Part shown: positions 23,720-35,980 of the stretch, one piece after another | How positions within the stretch are numbered: the stretch's first letter is position 1 | Layout of the letters: the number at the start of each line of letters is the position of its first letter | NCBI GenBank assembly: GCA_910890315.1 | Contig: CAJVGD010000014.1 | Coordinates: forward strand, 744,001-808,000 | Source: Serendipita indica DSM 11827 | Lineage: Eukaryota > Basidiomycota > Agaricomycetes > Sebacinales > Serendipitaceae | Length of the DNA stretch: 64,000 bases | Direction of reading: 5' to 3' | The notes under the pieces: generated by a model | What the model saw: only the letters and a program-made list of their open reading frames with translations | What the model was told of the DNA's origin: nothing | Database searches by the model: none | Made by a program: the position numbers and the translations under genes

Positions 23720-23965
23720 CGATCACCATATCCCCGACGCCGAGTCTGCTATAGGCCAGTATATGAGCCATCGACGGCCTCGCCAAGTCTGATGGAGCAA
23801 TAACTGAGAGATTCTTCGGTTGATGGGTAATATTCATATCACGTCTTTTCCTCTTTGAGCCGTTTCATGGCGTCGTGGCTATAGAGCTTACCAGAGGAGG
23901 AGCTGCAACGAGGCAGTCTGAAAAGTTCATGAACTGATCACCGATAGGCCTGACCGACAGGAAAA
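23720..23965 (-). pseudogene. Decayed fragment of the SDR gene
   Basis: The sequence around 23730-23900 aligns by eye with 19640-19860 of the intact SDR gene (shared GACG.CGAGT, ATATGAG.....CGACG, GAGATATTC-like and TTTGAGCC.TT.ATGGC blocks) but is shorter and not open. It marks the 5' SDR segment carried into the second duplication unit. Boundaries are approximate. Confidence 0.55.
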
Positions 23966-24078
23966 TCTTGAGAAAGCATTCCAACAGGTATATATATCTC
24001 ACAACGTCTAGTTGTACGCATTCACTTAGTGCGGTAGACCTAAGTAGAACTACGTGCTGCGGTGAGACGAATAACAAC

Positions 24079-25962
24079 TCACGCAGGAGTAATCAGCCAT
24101 CCACCAGAGTCGTGGGAACCAAGACTTGTCGACCAGCTCCCCGAAAATGTTCCTACATCCGTGCCTTTCCACATATCGTGAACCTTGTAGCTGCCGCTTC
24201 CAAGACCTGGAACATTTGCAAATGTAATCGTCTTGGTGGACGTACTTGAAGACGTGTTCATGATGAAGACGTGGACACCCTTTGAAGATTTACCCGAGTA
24301 GTACTCTGGAGGCGTGGTTGTCGCAGTTCCGTACGGCTTGGCTGGCGCGCCAACGGACTCATCTTGCGAAAAGGCCAGTAATTCTTTATTCTGTAACGAT
24401 GTTAAGTAGAGATATAATGTAATGCCGTTTATCTACCTTGATGATGTTGAGCTGATCCGTGGAGAGGCGACTCAGCTGCATAGTAATAATTAGCCAAAAT
24501 CACTAAGCTCCGCTCTAGAGACTCACGTCGGTTCCAAGAAGTATAGGGCTCTTCAACGCAGCCCACATAAGGAAGTGGGTCCTTTGCTCAGCCAACGTCA
24601 ATGCACCATTCCCTGGAAAGAAATGAGAGATGTTACTCCTAACCTCGTTCCACTAACCTATCTCCATCATATCCATGTCATTGTGACCATAGAAATTGGT
24701 ATAGCCGAGGATTCCGACATTTTTGTTGATCACGCCGGTGATATAACTCCACGTCGGGGAAGAGTCTCCAGAAATTCGCCAGCTTTGTCCAACCGATGCA
24801 CCCCAAGTCCATACTTGAGCATTGCCCCAAATACAGAGACTATACTGGATCGGTCTTGATTGTGCAGCCAGAGCCGAGCTCATTTGGCGGTATCGAGTTG
24901 CCGATTTGGATTGCCCCCAATCGGAGTAAGACTTCAGTTAGGTGTTAGAGCAGTTGTCGAACGCATAACGAGTCACATACCCCGCTGTCTGCCCAGTTGG
25001 AGGGCACATAACAATTGTCGTACTTCAAGTCTATACATATGTCGTTAGTCTTCGCTTACATAGTACGATCACATACAATCGATTCCCCAGGAGGAGAAGG
25101 TGGCCGCATCGATTGACTCGTATCCCAGAGACCCAGGATATCCGGCACACGTCTTGGTTCCCGCGTCCTAGGCAAGTCAGTGGCCAGCCACGGACTATGC
25201 AGAATCTTACCGAGTAGATTCCCAAGAGAAGTCCCTGTGAATGAACCTTGGAGGCCACGCTGGCGATTCCATTTGGAAATTTGTTGAAGTCAGGGCGGAT
25301 CTGTTGAGTGGAAGAATCTCTTCCGTTAATGTTCGACCAGCAATCCTAGAGAAATTGAGAACACTGTCTCATATTTACGGCGACCACTGACGTCGATGTT
25401 GACATACTGGTACCCGGCGTCCTTCAATCCGAGGGAGACCATTTGGTTGGCCGCGCTGAGGATCTTAGATTCGTTTATATCGCCTGTCAAGCCTCAGCCT
25501 TCTGTCCTCGGGGGAAGAGCATACCTACATCGATACGCATTCCACGAGTTCCAGCCGAGTGCCGGCAGCTTTCCGACGCGCCCAGTAGGCGCAGGACCAG
25601 CACTCGTAGACGTAGAAATGCGTGTGCTACTCGAGCTGGTCGATGTCCTGCTACTTGTCGAAGTCCCAGGTAGACATTGGTAGTACCCTTTTAATCATGA
25701 GGACACGTTGTTAGCCTCCGGCTCGACTCACAGTCGTTTAGGTATGTGCAGACCGCTCCTGAGCCGCTGGAAGGTGCGTAAATAAATTATACGGGATGGC
25801 ATCTTGCAAACCAGGTTTTTTGGCCAGTCCAGTTAATGCCTCCGCATCTAGAATTGTTGAAGAAGTACAAGGTCTCTAATGAACAATCTTACTGTCCCCA
25901 AAGCGTCTGTTGGGCGCTAACCAGGCCCAACGCGCTCAAGATGACTATTGCTCTGAAGCTCA
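24079..25962 (-). CDS. GH27 alpha-galactosidase B with N-terminal CBM1
   Basis: Paralogue of galactosidase A in the same orientation. The ATG at 25962 gives [18 protein letters not shown] (signal peptide). The CBM1 comes from [29 protein letters not shown] and YYQCLPG, then a short linker ([13 protein letters not shown]). The catalytic barrel starts [16 protein letters not shown]. The nucleophile is in [11 protein letters not shown] and the acid/base in [10 protein letters not shown]. The C terminus WLITPA is followed by TGA at 24079-24081. All exons can be joined as in gene A, so both copies look functional. Differences from A lie in the linker and scattered substitutions, including HND for RSD before the acid/base aspartate. 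Confidence 0.9.
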
Positions 25963-26265
25963 TTGTGGGGTGGTGCTTTGCGGACCTCGTGCAGCCCGGG
26001 GGTTTATATGTCGCATACTGCTCCGAATGCAAAGCAGCTACCTTGGACAAAGCTCGGTCAGTTAAGCAGGATGCGTAGGCATGTCTAGGGCATGTAGGCG
26101 TCCGGTCAATTTTCCGTGCAATAGACTGTCTGGTAGAAGACGACCTCTGAATGCACGCTGGAAGCCATTATTGGTATTCCATCACATCACTGATGCACGA
26201 TCATTAGGTCTTTCCGGCTAGAGACCGGTATCATTCCAGGCACTGTGTACACGGTCCGACAAGGA
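25963..26265. other. 303-bp region between galactosidase B and PEBP
   Basis: Promoter of galactosidase B and 3' flank of PEBP. It is similar to 22608-22890 upstream of galactosidase A, so the promoter was duplicated with the gene. Confidence 0.5.
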
Positions 26266-27098
26266 TCAACTGTCCACAAGGAAGAATGTGGCTCCCACCA
26301 AAGTTAAGCCATTTTTAACTGCAAACTCTGTTGCATTCCAACTCCTTCGTTGAGTGAACTCGTTGCTGCCCATATCAGCTGCCGTCAAGGAGAAGCCGTC
26401 TCTGGGTTCGCGGTACAGAAGAAAAGTATAACGGTGAGTACCAGAGCTATTGACGAGTGTTAGTGATCTTATAAACAACGAGGGTGATACCTTACTTTGG
26501 CCGAGGACCTGGTCCGAGATAGGGCGTAACTGCCTCTATTTTGCTCTTCTCCACAATTGGAATGGCGGAAGCCTCACTAATGGCGATATTTTTATCCTCT
26601 TGACCGGACTGAATGGTTGCCAAGGCTTGGATACTGACGGGAATGAGGCCTGATTGGACCTAGTGATGCCGACGTCAATCAAGAGGGTATCTATCCTATT
26701 GAGATGTACCCAATGGCGCCATTGACCATAGATTGGCTCAGCCCTGGACGGCGCATCCTGAAAAGGTGTCATCTCAAGTCTGATCGGGTTTGAGCACGCT
26801 TACGGGATCTACAAGAACCAAAGTATAGGATGACGGTCCATTTGGACCCTGAAAACTTGTTGGCATTGTAGGAGTAAGGCTGGAAAAGGCATACAATATC
26901 ATCTGTATCGATGAAAGATATCTTGGGCTCTTCACTAGTCTCTTCCTTTGTCAACTTCTCGCCGGGAGTGAACCGTTTCCCCGAGAACTCTACGCTCAGT
27001 TCCACTGATGGCGCGAAGTTCTCTGGAACGACAGAAGGGATCAGATCGTTCTCCCGAAGAGCGTTGATAAGCAGCTGAGAAGGGAGAACAAACGGCAT
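26266..27098 (-). CDS. Phosphatidylethanolamine-binding protein (PEBP) family
   Basis: A small ligand-binding protein; fungal relatives include the carboxypeptidase Y inhibitor Tfs1. The best start is the ATG at 27098 (MPFVLPSQLLINALREND), followed by LIPSVVPENFAPSVELSVEF and FTPGEKLTKEET. After an intron comes GPNGPSSYTLVLVDPDAPSR, whose DPDAPSR is the signature loop, then YGQWRHW, VQSGLIPV, PYLGPGPRPNSGTHRYTFLL and the stop at 26266-26268. The HW and GPGP...GTHRY motifs complete the anion pocket. No signal peptide is seen at this start. About four introns and about 215 residues are inferred. The 3' half of this gene is also present as a relic at 22890-23265. Confidence 0.85.
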
Positions 27099-27194
27099 AT
27101 TGTGCTCAAGTATTTCGCTGGTGGTGGTGTGAACCAAGTCTGGAGCCGCCCTCGTCCACTCGTAATCGTGATCCCGGCCCGGATTCTCCGCTCT

Positions 27195-27916
27195 CTACGT
27201 CATGAAAGCCTCCTTTACAAGCCAAGTAATACCATTTGCTTCAAACAGTGTCCCGACACCCCATAAAGGCGATGGATCTTCTATTGGTAACACGATTGTG
27301 GCGGCATCAACCGGACCTGCAAACTTGGTGACATCCCAGCCGGGCCGTCCGGCAACCTTTTCAGCGGTCCACGCTAGAAATTTGTCTTCGGATATCTTGG
27401 CTACAGCCGCTTGATAGTTTCCCATCTTCGCCAGCCATGCGCGTTGAATGGTAGGTGCATCTGATGTTCCGATTCCTTCCAAGATGAATACGGATCCTTT
27501 ATTGATGGGCAAGTCCCTCCAAATCTCACTATAGCGACGCACTCGACCGGTGTTCGGGTCAAGCATCTCTCCCGTCTCCAGAATATCCCCGTTGTCCAGC
27601 GTGGAGAAGGTGCCTTCGTCCGCGTTCTGTAACTCTGACCGCGTGGTCAAGATTGGCGTAAACCGAGCTTTTGGCGGATCTGAAGAGGTTAAGTTCCACA
27701 TTTTGGGCATCGACGTGGTCTTGCGTTACCTGCTTCCGTATTCAACCATTCTTTGATCCCGGCCATTGCCCAGTCAATGACACAGTCATTTTCTGGGACC
27801 CTTTTGAGTCTAATGTCGACATAGTATTTCTTTCCAACGATCACAAGGACTTCGCTGTCCTCGAACGGTGGTTCTTCGTCCCAGGCTAGTGAAACGCGTG
27901 TTGAGACGCTATGCAT
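27195..27916 (-). CDS. HRI1: HRI1 family protein
   Basis: A fungal-specific family with a lipocalin-like double barrel, of unclear role (yeast Hri1 is cytosolic or nuclear). I start at the ATG at 27916 (MHSVSTRVSLAWDEEPP). It continues KYYVDIRLKRVPEND and IDWAMAGIKEWLNTEAD. After an intron of about 68 bp it reads PPKARFTPILTTRSELQNAD, EGTFSTLDNGDILETGEM, YSEIWRDLPI and SVFILEG, ending KEAFMT before TAG at 27195-27197. The IDWAMAG and DNGDILETG...EIWRDL motifs are what I recall of HRI1 proteins. Length of about 217 residues fits. Its end lies about 100 bp from the PEBP start on the same strand. Confidence 0.75.
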
Positions 27917-28080
27917 GCCTCTCAATTGACGAAGAACAAGTCCCTCAGAGTCTTAGAGTGGCAAATTGACAATTTCGGCCAGGCAGGAATAAAGTCAGGT
28001 CGAAGGAGGTGATCTATTATATGTTGTGGAAAAATGCATTATGGAAACGATAATCCATCAAATCACATAAGAATGTCCGA

Positions 28081-30103
28081 TTATGCCTTCCTACTGTCGT
28101 TGGTGTGAGAGCCGCTCGCGCTCGCGCTTGAAGGGAGCACTGGAGACTTTGATCCTGAACCACCTTTGACTCTAGCCGCGGCAGCAGCCTTTGCTTTCTC
28201 CTCCATCGCCTTTTTACGGAGCTCTTTGGCACGACTCTTCCCTGCGGCAGCTTCAGCCACAAGCGCCTCCAGCTCTCTTCGCTCAGCATCAGACTCGTCT
28301 GGCTTTGTTGCCTTAAATATTGCCCCGCAGACTAACATGGCCTATTCCCTAGATCAGATGAAGCTTGTTAGATGATAGATTCAACGAACCTTGGCTCGGT
28401 TGATCAGGACCTGCTCGGAGACCGAGGGATCACGAAGAACGTTCTCGCATACTCGATGGAGCACGTGAGTCACCTCCATCCTTGTGCCACGCCAACTTGC
28501 GAGCAAAACGCGACTGGTTACGTCGCTTTCTAGGGCTTTGAGCTCCTCTTCTGGCACCTCGCCCTTCTCCAGCGCCTTTTGCATGTCAATCAAGACATTC
28601 TGAACACTCAAACTGTGCACAGATGAGTAAATGTTCTTTCCAAGCAAAGGATTGTCACTCACGCGCTTCCAATAACCCCCCATGCATCCTTCGCCATAGT
28701 CCCCTTTTCCTTTAACCGGGCGAAGAAACCAGGGCTACAAATTTTGAGAAGCAGAACGAATGATCAAGACTAGACGGACATTCCAAGGAATTTGCGGCTC
28801 TTGAGAGCGCTTGTCGCCTTCATCATGTACATATTACCAATGGTATGCAGAAGCTAAGACCTGTGAGTCCCGAACTTGATTAGGTCAAATAACTCGCCTC
28901 GATTCCAAAGCTCTCGAGCTTCAAATCCTCCGCCTCGTGTCTCAACTTGTCCTCCCATGCTTTGCATTCTGGATCGTTGGGTGCACCAGGATGCTTCGAC
29001 TCGACATAGGGTCGGAGACGCTACGGATTGTTTCAAAAATAAGGATACTGAGCACTTGTCACTACCCACCTCTTTGAGTTTTTCCGTAAGCTCGTCTATC
29101 CGCTTCTGCATAGCCTTGTCTCTTTCTTCGCCGATGGCGTCAATCTTTTGCTTTTGCTCGGGGGTAAGCTTTGGTCGCTTCTTGCCAGTATCTTTAGGAA
29201 TCGAGCCTCCAGGCGTTGGTGGAGGACTGGTAGCGGAAACATGTGTATCAGGTATTTGGGGCTTGGCTTCCGAGTCGGTTGTGGTTGCACCTTCGGTAGA
29301 CTTAGGTTCATGTTCTGTCTTGGGCTGCGTCTCTTCGGTTTGCGGAGCAGGGTGCCCTTCCTTTGGCTCGCCTTCGGGTTGGGTAGTAGCAGGCTTCTGT
29401 TCGGGATGGGCGATACCAGGAGTGGCAGCAGGACCAGAGGTCGTAGGAGAGGAGGGAGTGGCGGCAGACGCAGCATGCGTTGAAACTCCTGGTTGAGACG
29501 TAGACGCCTTCCATTCCTTTTCCATCTCCTGTTTTTCCTCTTCTGTCATCATTACTTCTGTGACGGACGACATTTCTTTCATGAGCGAAATCTCGCCGAT
29601 CTGCGGCAAGCCACGTCAGACCCGGACACCGCATGCGTAGTGGCACCCACATAATCATAGAATCTGTCTCCGCCAAACACTGCTGCGAAAAAGGCGCTGG
29701 GATCTTCAGGCCCTGACATGCCTCCTACCGACTCTTGGATGCCATGTTTATCGTATACAGCTCGGAGATTCTAAGAGAGTGTAAGCGGCTTATCACAATA
29801 CGCTTGCACGCCAAGCGCAACGACGTACGGGATCGCTGAGGACCTGATACGCTTTGGCAATCTCCTTGAATTTTTCTTCAGCATCCGCAGAAGGATTCTT
29901 GTCTGGATGATACTTTATCGCCTGCTTTCTGTACGCCTTCTTGAGGTCTGCGTCTGTCGCGTCTGGAGCAACACCAAGCTGTCAAATAGGACGGGGTGGT
30001 TCCATAGATAGCCATGAGCCAGAAGGATCCATATCAGCTAATGTCCGCAGATTCTGGGCATAATACTGACCAGATCGTAGTATTGGGTATCCACAGGTGC
30101 CAT
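28081..30103 (-). CDS. DnaJ (Hsp40) protein of the Caj1/Djp1 type
   Basis: An Hsp70 co-chaperone; yeast relatives act in peroxisomal import and at membranes. The start [11 protein letters not shown] is at 30103. After an intron of about 100 bp comes [18 protein letters not shown] with the essential HPD of [19 protein letters not shown], then [16 protein letters not shown] and [17 protein letters not shown]. The middle has [11 protein letters not shown], a Pro/Thr/Glu-rich disordered stretch and a coiled coil ([20 protein letters not shown]). The C-terminal helical region fits a DNAJ-X domain and ends in an Ala/Lys-rich coiled coil and a Ser-rich tail before TAA at 28081-28083. The 5' end is divergent from the ELMO gene. 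Confidence 0.85.
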
Positions 30104-30515
30104 AGAGCCAGTGGTGGTTGGAATCAAAGAAAGGCAAGTGGAGTTGGACCAATGTGCCAGGAGTTTCTAATCAGCCTTAACGAGAGTAATTTCACCCACA
30201 GTAATCTATTTACATGAAACTTGGCGCTATGCCGTGTCTTGTCTCTGACGATCCCACCGCGCGCTCAAGCCTGGACCCGACCACGCTCTGGCATTGGCGT
30301 GAATCCGACTGTGTGAGTCCTGGAATACTCTGTATTTCGTAGAACGTGGAAAGATGATTGCGATATTTGCACGTCAGGCTGAAGTCGGACGCTCTTCATT
30401 GCAGCTAATGGCTACAGGATGCTTCCATCGCTCACAACGCTGACCATTCGATTCTATGCATATAATAGTCTCTAATACGCGAGATTCTGACGCATTGTAT
30501 CCCAGAAAACGCGCC
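30104..30515. other. 412-bp divergent intergenic region (DnaJ / ELMO)
   Basis: Promoters for both flanking genes must lie here. I see no ORF with recognisable content. Confidence 0.45.
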
Positions 30516-33412
30516 ATGTCCGGGCCTCCGCAAGCCCAACCATCGCAAACTCCAGCGCGTCGACCGCCGGCATTGGTAGCCACAAACACTGTCACTACGA
30601 AAGATGGTCTCACTGTTCGCGCGAGAATCGATCCTACCCTGGTTCGTACGCCCGTGCCAAGTCGTGTCGAAAGCACTCACGCTCAACTTTGCAGTCCGTG
30701 GCAGATGTAATCAAACAACTGTGCCTCAACTTGAAAATACCCGGCAACCCTGTGCTGTTCGCGCTCAGGGATGCCGCAGAGGGGGACGAGCTGGTAACGG
30801 ATGACAATCTGAGAAAGAAGATTCGCGACAAAGCAGCCTTAAAGTAACGTGAATTCTTCCACCCCTTGTATCTCTGACAAATCCTCTCATCAGGTTGACA
30901 TCAGCACCTCTACTAGAGGCACTAGAGACAATTGAGAAACTCAAACAGCGAGACGAGAAAACGCTGCGCTTCTCTCTTTTCAATCTTCAAAAGTACATCA
31001 AGGAAGAACAGTTTGCGACAGAGTTTTTGCAAAGAGATGGGCTGCGTGAACTGTGTGAAGTTATCCTGACCGTCGGCGGCAACACATTAGCGGTACAGCT
31101 AGTTCCTCTTCCCATGTGCAACCGTCTCACACCTCTTATAGTACGCGTTGACTGCCCTTTCAAATCTCCTCGATCTGCCATATGGTTGGGCCTCTCTATC
31201 ACCTCAATTCATCCACAAAGTCGTGCAGATTCTGGCAAACCCCAACAACCTTGTCAACGTATGCCGTCCTGCTACTCTAATCTTACGAAAGCTTGTCGAT
31301 GCAGATGGAAGTCAGGTAGCATCCGGAGGTATGGCTATTCACCCCAAAGTTGCTCAGTCCTAAACATTCATAGGGCCTGGGGTCCCATCTTCATCCTCTG
31401 GTAAGCTTGCTCCAAAGCAATCCCCAGCACCAGGAAGTGTATACCGATTCGGATTCAATGTTGTGTATGAGCAAATGAAGCGCGAGAGAGGTTTACTGGA
31501 GGTAGTTGTAGGACGACTTGGATCCGGGGAGAGTATGATGGTCCTGTATAGGTAAGAGCTCGCTATTGTTTGTCTCCTCTAATCGGCCTTTAGTATGACT
31601 CTCATCAATTCACTACTCTCCCACGCGACTCCTGCTCACTGGATAGAGCTCACCTCGACCCTGGAACGACTCAACACATCTAGGGCTGTGATCCGCCTGA
31701 TGTCATCACATACTATCGAGGATCTCACCAACAGCATACTCGACTATCAAGGGAACATGGTTCGCGTTGTATACTTCAAAAAGACAAGAAAAGTGCTTGT
31801 CAGCGGGCATTGGGGAGTCGACGGAGACAACGAAGCGGGCGAACAGTCTTACGTTGGAGATGGAGAGCAGGAGGTTATGCTGGATTATATCTGGAGTTGT
31901 GCCAAGCTCGAAGCTGACAGTGCACTCTCGCCTCGGTATGCTAATGGAGAAAGTAGTGCAAGGTCTCGAGGGAAAAGCAGCATCCGAGACCAAGTCAAGT
32001 GGAGAAAGCTGGGATTTGAAACAGAGGATCTTCGAAAAGAGTTTGACTCTACTGGTATGCTGGGCCTGGAGTGCTTGGTATGTGCTATCTTCCCCTAGCG
32101 AGCATGTCTGATTCCTCTGCAGAAGCACTTTGTACAAGCTGATCCACCACGGTTTGCCCAACTCGTCTTAGAGCAGAACAGTCGCGCTGCCGAACGGCGA
32201 TGTCCAATTGCGCGTGCCTCCAACGAAGTCGTGGAAATACTGTCAGAGCACTGGAGCATCTTCGCGCCTGGATGTGAGTCCCGTTCTGTGACATGAGTTC
32301 GCGGGTGCTCATGTCATGTAGATTCCACATCGACCACTTTCCAACCATTCTTCCTCAGTTTTTATCGTGTCCATGCATTGGCTCTCCAATTCTTCCTACG
32401 CATGTGGAGCGACAGTGGTGCGGCGACGACTGATTTTAGCAGAGTAGCAAGCCTGGTTCGCAGCCAGTGAGTACGAATCTTTACCGGGATGCACACTCTA
32501 AAGGCTTGCCAGAGTAAAACTGGCATTGCACAGCGAAACCGACCGACCATGGCATGAGGTCGAGCACGAGTTTTTAGAGAGTGAATACCGGGCCGTGCGT
32601 GATCGACAGATGAAGGAGCTCGAACTCGAGGATGATCTGCTCAACAAGATTCCGGTTCGGTGCGTTATGCTGGCCCTATCTAAGGTGCCTCTATCTGATT
32701 GCCTACCAGGAATCTACGTGCCAAACTCTACAAAGAATCGTACGAGTTCATCCGGCAGCAACGAATACAGTGCTTGATTCAAGGCGCCTGGTTCGTCAAC
32801 GGCATCCCGCTCAGCTCACCGCCAGGAATGGCTCAAAAACGCCAATCGAGACCATGGAGGTATATGCGACTGGATCGTAATCTGAAGTATATCCACTACT
32901 GTGACTCTGCTGTCAAGTTTGCAGTACGTAGTGGGTTGGAGGACCTACCGGACAAGATTGACGTCTCACAAATCGGTGAAATCGCCATCAATACTTGTGC
33001 TCTTCCCCCAAATATAAACACGGCGGCTGGGCCAGTCCAATCACTCAACGACTTGTCGTCGCTGTCCCTCACTGCCTCGCCAGTGTCATTTTCACTCCTT
33101 AGCGTGCGTGGTGGTGAATCATTGGGCGATCATGTCGCGACAGATCCATCGAGATGGGCGGATTGGACGGATGGTCTAAACATGCTGCGACGGGAGGGTG
33201 CACACGTCGCCACGTCGGAGACTGCTGGATTCGTGCACGCACTCACGGAAATTGGACTCAAGATCAAGCTACTTGGTATGATTCTGAGCTGGTTTGTTGG
33301 GTGGTGGCTGACTATCTGCATAGATCTATCGGGTGAAAAGGTTGACATCCCGTCATCACTGATGCCAGGAGAACCTCCTCAAGATACAAACTTTTTCTTC
33401 TCAGATCTGTAG
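30516..33412 (+). CDS. ELMO/CED-12 family protein with C-terminal PH-like domain
   Basis: In animals ELMO partners with DOCK GEFs to activate Rac; fungal homologues are likely to act in polarity or cytoskeletal control. Starts MSGPPQAQPSQTPARRP. A ubiquitin-like segment follows (VADVIKQLCLNLKIPGN), then armadillo-like helices (LRFSLFNLQKYIKEEQFATE, NLVNVCRPATLILRKLVD). The conserved YRFGFNVVYEQMKRERG precedes the ELMO region. Near the end, ALHSETDRPWHEVEHEFLES and LIQGAWFVNGIPLSSP introduce a PH-like fold (WRYMRLDRNLKYIHYCD), and VDIPSSLMPGEPP ends at TAG 33410-33412. About ten introns are needed. It has the usual ELMO order of ARM-like, ELMO and PH. A DOCK partner is not in the window. Confidence 0.85.
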
Positions 33413-33613
33413 GGGCTCGTGACTCTGGGAAGATTCTGGAACATAGATCTAGCAGCTATGTTGTTGTATTCTGTTCTAATCGACTAATCATTTGGGCCCT
33501 GTTATCTTCCTTGCACCCGGCAACTTGATTTAGGTCGGCCCTTTGGAGTGGGCTGCTCGAGAGCGTCGGCCCACCTTGGAAGTAACCTCGTCCGTCTCAG
33601 CCATCTGCCCACC

Positions 33614-35732
33614 ATGCGCATCACAGAAAAGATTGAAAAAGCAGAAAAGCAGAATAGAGTCTGGTGGTCCTTTGAGTATTTCCCGCCACGAACCGCTCAG
33701 GTCTGTGTTGGCGACTGCACGCGATCGTCGATCCGTCGCTTACCTCGGTTTTTTTAATCTCGAAAACAGGGATTCCAAAACCTCGTAGATCGTATAGAAC
33801 GCATGAGGCACCTTGGACCAGAGTTTATCGACATTACTTGGTACGTCGGACTTAGAGCAAAGATCTCGGCAAAGTACGCTGACTCTGTCATCATGACAGG
33901 AATGCGGGTGGGCGGACGTCAGAGCTCACGTCTGAAATGGTCAAGACGTGTCAAAGTCTGTTGGGCATCGAGACATGCATGCATTTGACATGCACAAACA
34001 TGCCCAGCGAAAAAGTTGACATTGCTCTCCGGGTACGTAGCGATTTACGCGTCTGGAATGTTATTAATGACACTTGAACAGGAGGCAAAATCCCATGGTT
34101 GTCGAAACATTCTGGCTCTGCGAGGGGATCCGCCTGCAGGCCAGGACGAGTGGACAGCCGTTGACGGAGGATTCGTTCATGGCATCGATCTCGTACGCCA
34201 TATCCGCAAGAATTATGGAGATTACTTTGAAATCGCCGTCGCGGGCTTTCCAGAGCACGCAATGCTTTCAGAGGAAGAACAGCAAGTCGAACTGCAATAT
34301 CTCAAGGAGAAGATCGACGCGGGTGCCTCGTTTATTTTTACGCAAATGTTTTACGACCTCGATCTCTTTGTCAGATGGGTTCATAGCGTTCGCAAGGCGG
34401 GCATCACCGTCCCCATCGTCCCAGGAATCAACCCTATCCAAACTTGGAATGGCTTCATGAAAGCGACGTCGTTGGCCAAGATTACCATCCCCCAATCTTA
34501 CCTCGACGTCCTTGAGCCGCACAAGAACAATGACGAAAAGGTTCGCGAGCTGGGAACAAAGCTCGTCGCGGATCTGTGCCGAGGTATCCTTAATGCTGGT
34601 CTCGGCATCCGCGGCCTGCATTTCTATACCATGAACCTGGAAAAGGGTACAAGGATGCTGCTAGAGGAACTCAGCTTCGTGCCACGAGTAGAGACTGTCA
34701 AGCCACTCCCATGGCGCCAGTGTCTCACACCCAGCCGACGATCCGAGACCATTCGTCCCATTTTCTGGGCCAATCGAACCAAATCATACTTGTCTCGTAC
34801 GGAAAATTGGGACCAATATCCCAATGGTCGCTACGGAGATGCTCGGAGTCCTGCATACGGTGAACTCGACGGTTACGGCATCTCGCTCAAGCATTCGGTG
34901 AGTAACCTCTCTAGAATCCTACAATGCCACTCTCTGACACTAGCACAGAAGGAAGACGCACAAAAATTGTGGGGCCATCCTCAAACCAAAGAGGACATCG
35001 GGAAGCTGTTCGCCACGTTCTGTCGAGGGAAACTTGCAGCCCTGCCTTGGTCGGATGAAGCCCCAGCAGCAGAAACGACTGTCATTTCCGAACACCTTGC
35101 CAAGCTCAACGAGCTTGGTTTCTTGACCATCAATTCCCAACCTGCCGTCAACGGCCTTCCAAGTACAGACAAGATTCACGGATGGGGACCCGAAAACGGA
35201 TTTGTGTATCAAAAGGTGATTCAAAAAGTCGTGACCGGACCAGACTCACCTATTTTCAGGCCTATCTCGAATTCTTCGTGTCGCCGGCGCTGCTTGCAGC
35301 CCTCATCCCACAGATAGAGCGCGACCCCCTTATCACCTACTACGCCATCAACAAACGTGGGGACCTCCGTACGAATACTCAGAGTGAGGGCCCCAACGCT
35401 GTCACTTGGGGCGTCTTCCCTGGCAAAGAAGTCATCCAGCCCACTATTGTGGAGGCCGTGAGCTTCATGGCCTGGAAGGTAAGAAGACTTTTTGGACATT
35501 CCTTTCATTGCTCATGATGCTTCAGGATGAGGCTTTTGAGCTCGGAATGCAATGGTCCCAAGTCTACGACTCTGGATCACCGAGCCAGGCGCTTATTGCA
35601 AACATAATGGAGACATATACGCTCGTCAATGTCGTCCACAACGACTTCCGTGATCCCGAGGCCATTTTCACGCCCTTTTACCGAGCTGCTCAATCGCTGA
35701 ACAGCAGTGGCCTCACGAATGGACACGTCTAG
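33614..35732 (+). CDS. MET13: Methylenetetrahydrofolate reductase
   Basis: Reduces 5,10-methylene-THF to 5-methyl-THF, the methyl donor for methionine synthesis. MRITEKIEKAEKQNRVWWSF leads to the catalytic FEYFPPRTAQG. Further motifs are FIDITW, CMHLTCTNMP, NILALRGDPPAG, YFEIAVAGFPE, GASFIFTQMFYDLDLF and PIVPGINPIQTWNGF, all FAD-domain hallmarks. The C-terminal eukaryotic regulatory domain is present (WGPENGFVYQK, WGVFPGKEV, VVHNDFRDPEAIF) and ends GLTNGHV with TAG at 35730-35732. Several introns are spliced in, including one between GFVYQK and AYLEFFVSP. Yeast has two paralogues (MET12, MET13) and I cannot tell which this matches, so the symbol is by family. Confidence 0.93.
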
Positions 35733-35980
35733 ACTCCTGCATTAGAAAACATAGGACTTGACTGCACTCTAGGTTCAACCCCTATCTGCAGTTCGGACCT
35801 CTCGATAGATTTCCTCGCATTTTTCAAAGGGATACCCGTCATTTTTTGCATCCAACTGCATACCTGTTTGTATCCTAGAACAAAATCGTGCTCGCGTATC
35901 AAGCATTTGTCTTTGTCTTCACTCTTGGTCCCCGCGTGCCCGTTCGCCGTTACAACCTCGTGCTCAGAGACCCTTAGTAC

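Larger units (their letters stand above)
20500..26480. repeat. Tandem duplication of an SDR-galactosidase-PEBP unit
   Basis: Unit 1 covers galactosidase A and a partial PEBP relic (to about 23265). Unit 2 covers a partial SDR relic (from about 23720), galactosidase B and the intact PEBP. Matching stretches include the galactosidase genes, their promoters (for example the ACCTTGGACAAAGCTCGGTC block at about 22681 and 26040), the 3' flanks, and PEBP sequence. The junction lies at about 23265-23720. Confidence 0.8.
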
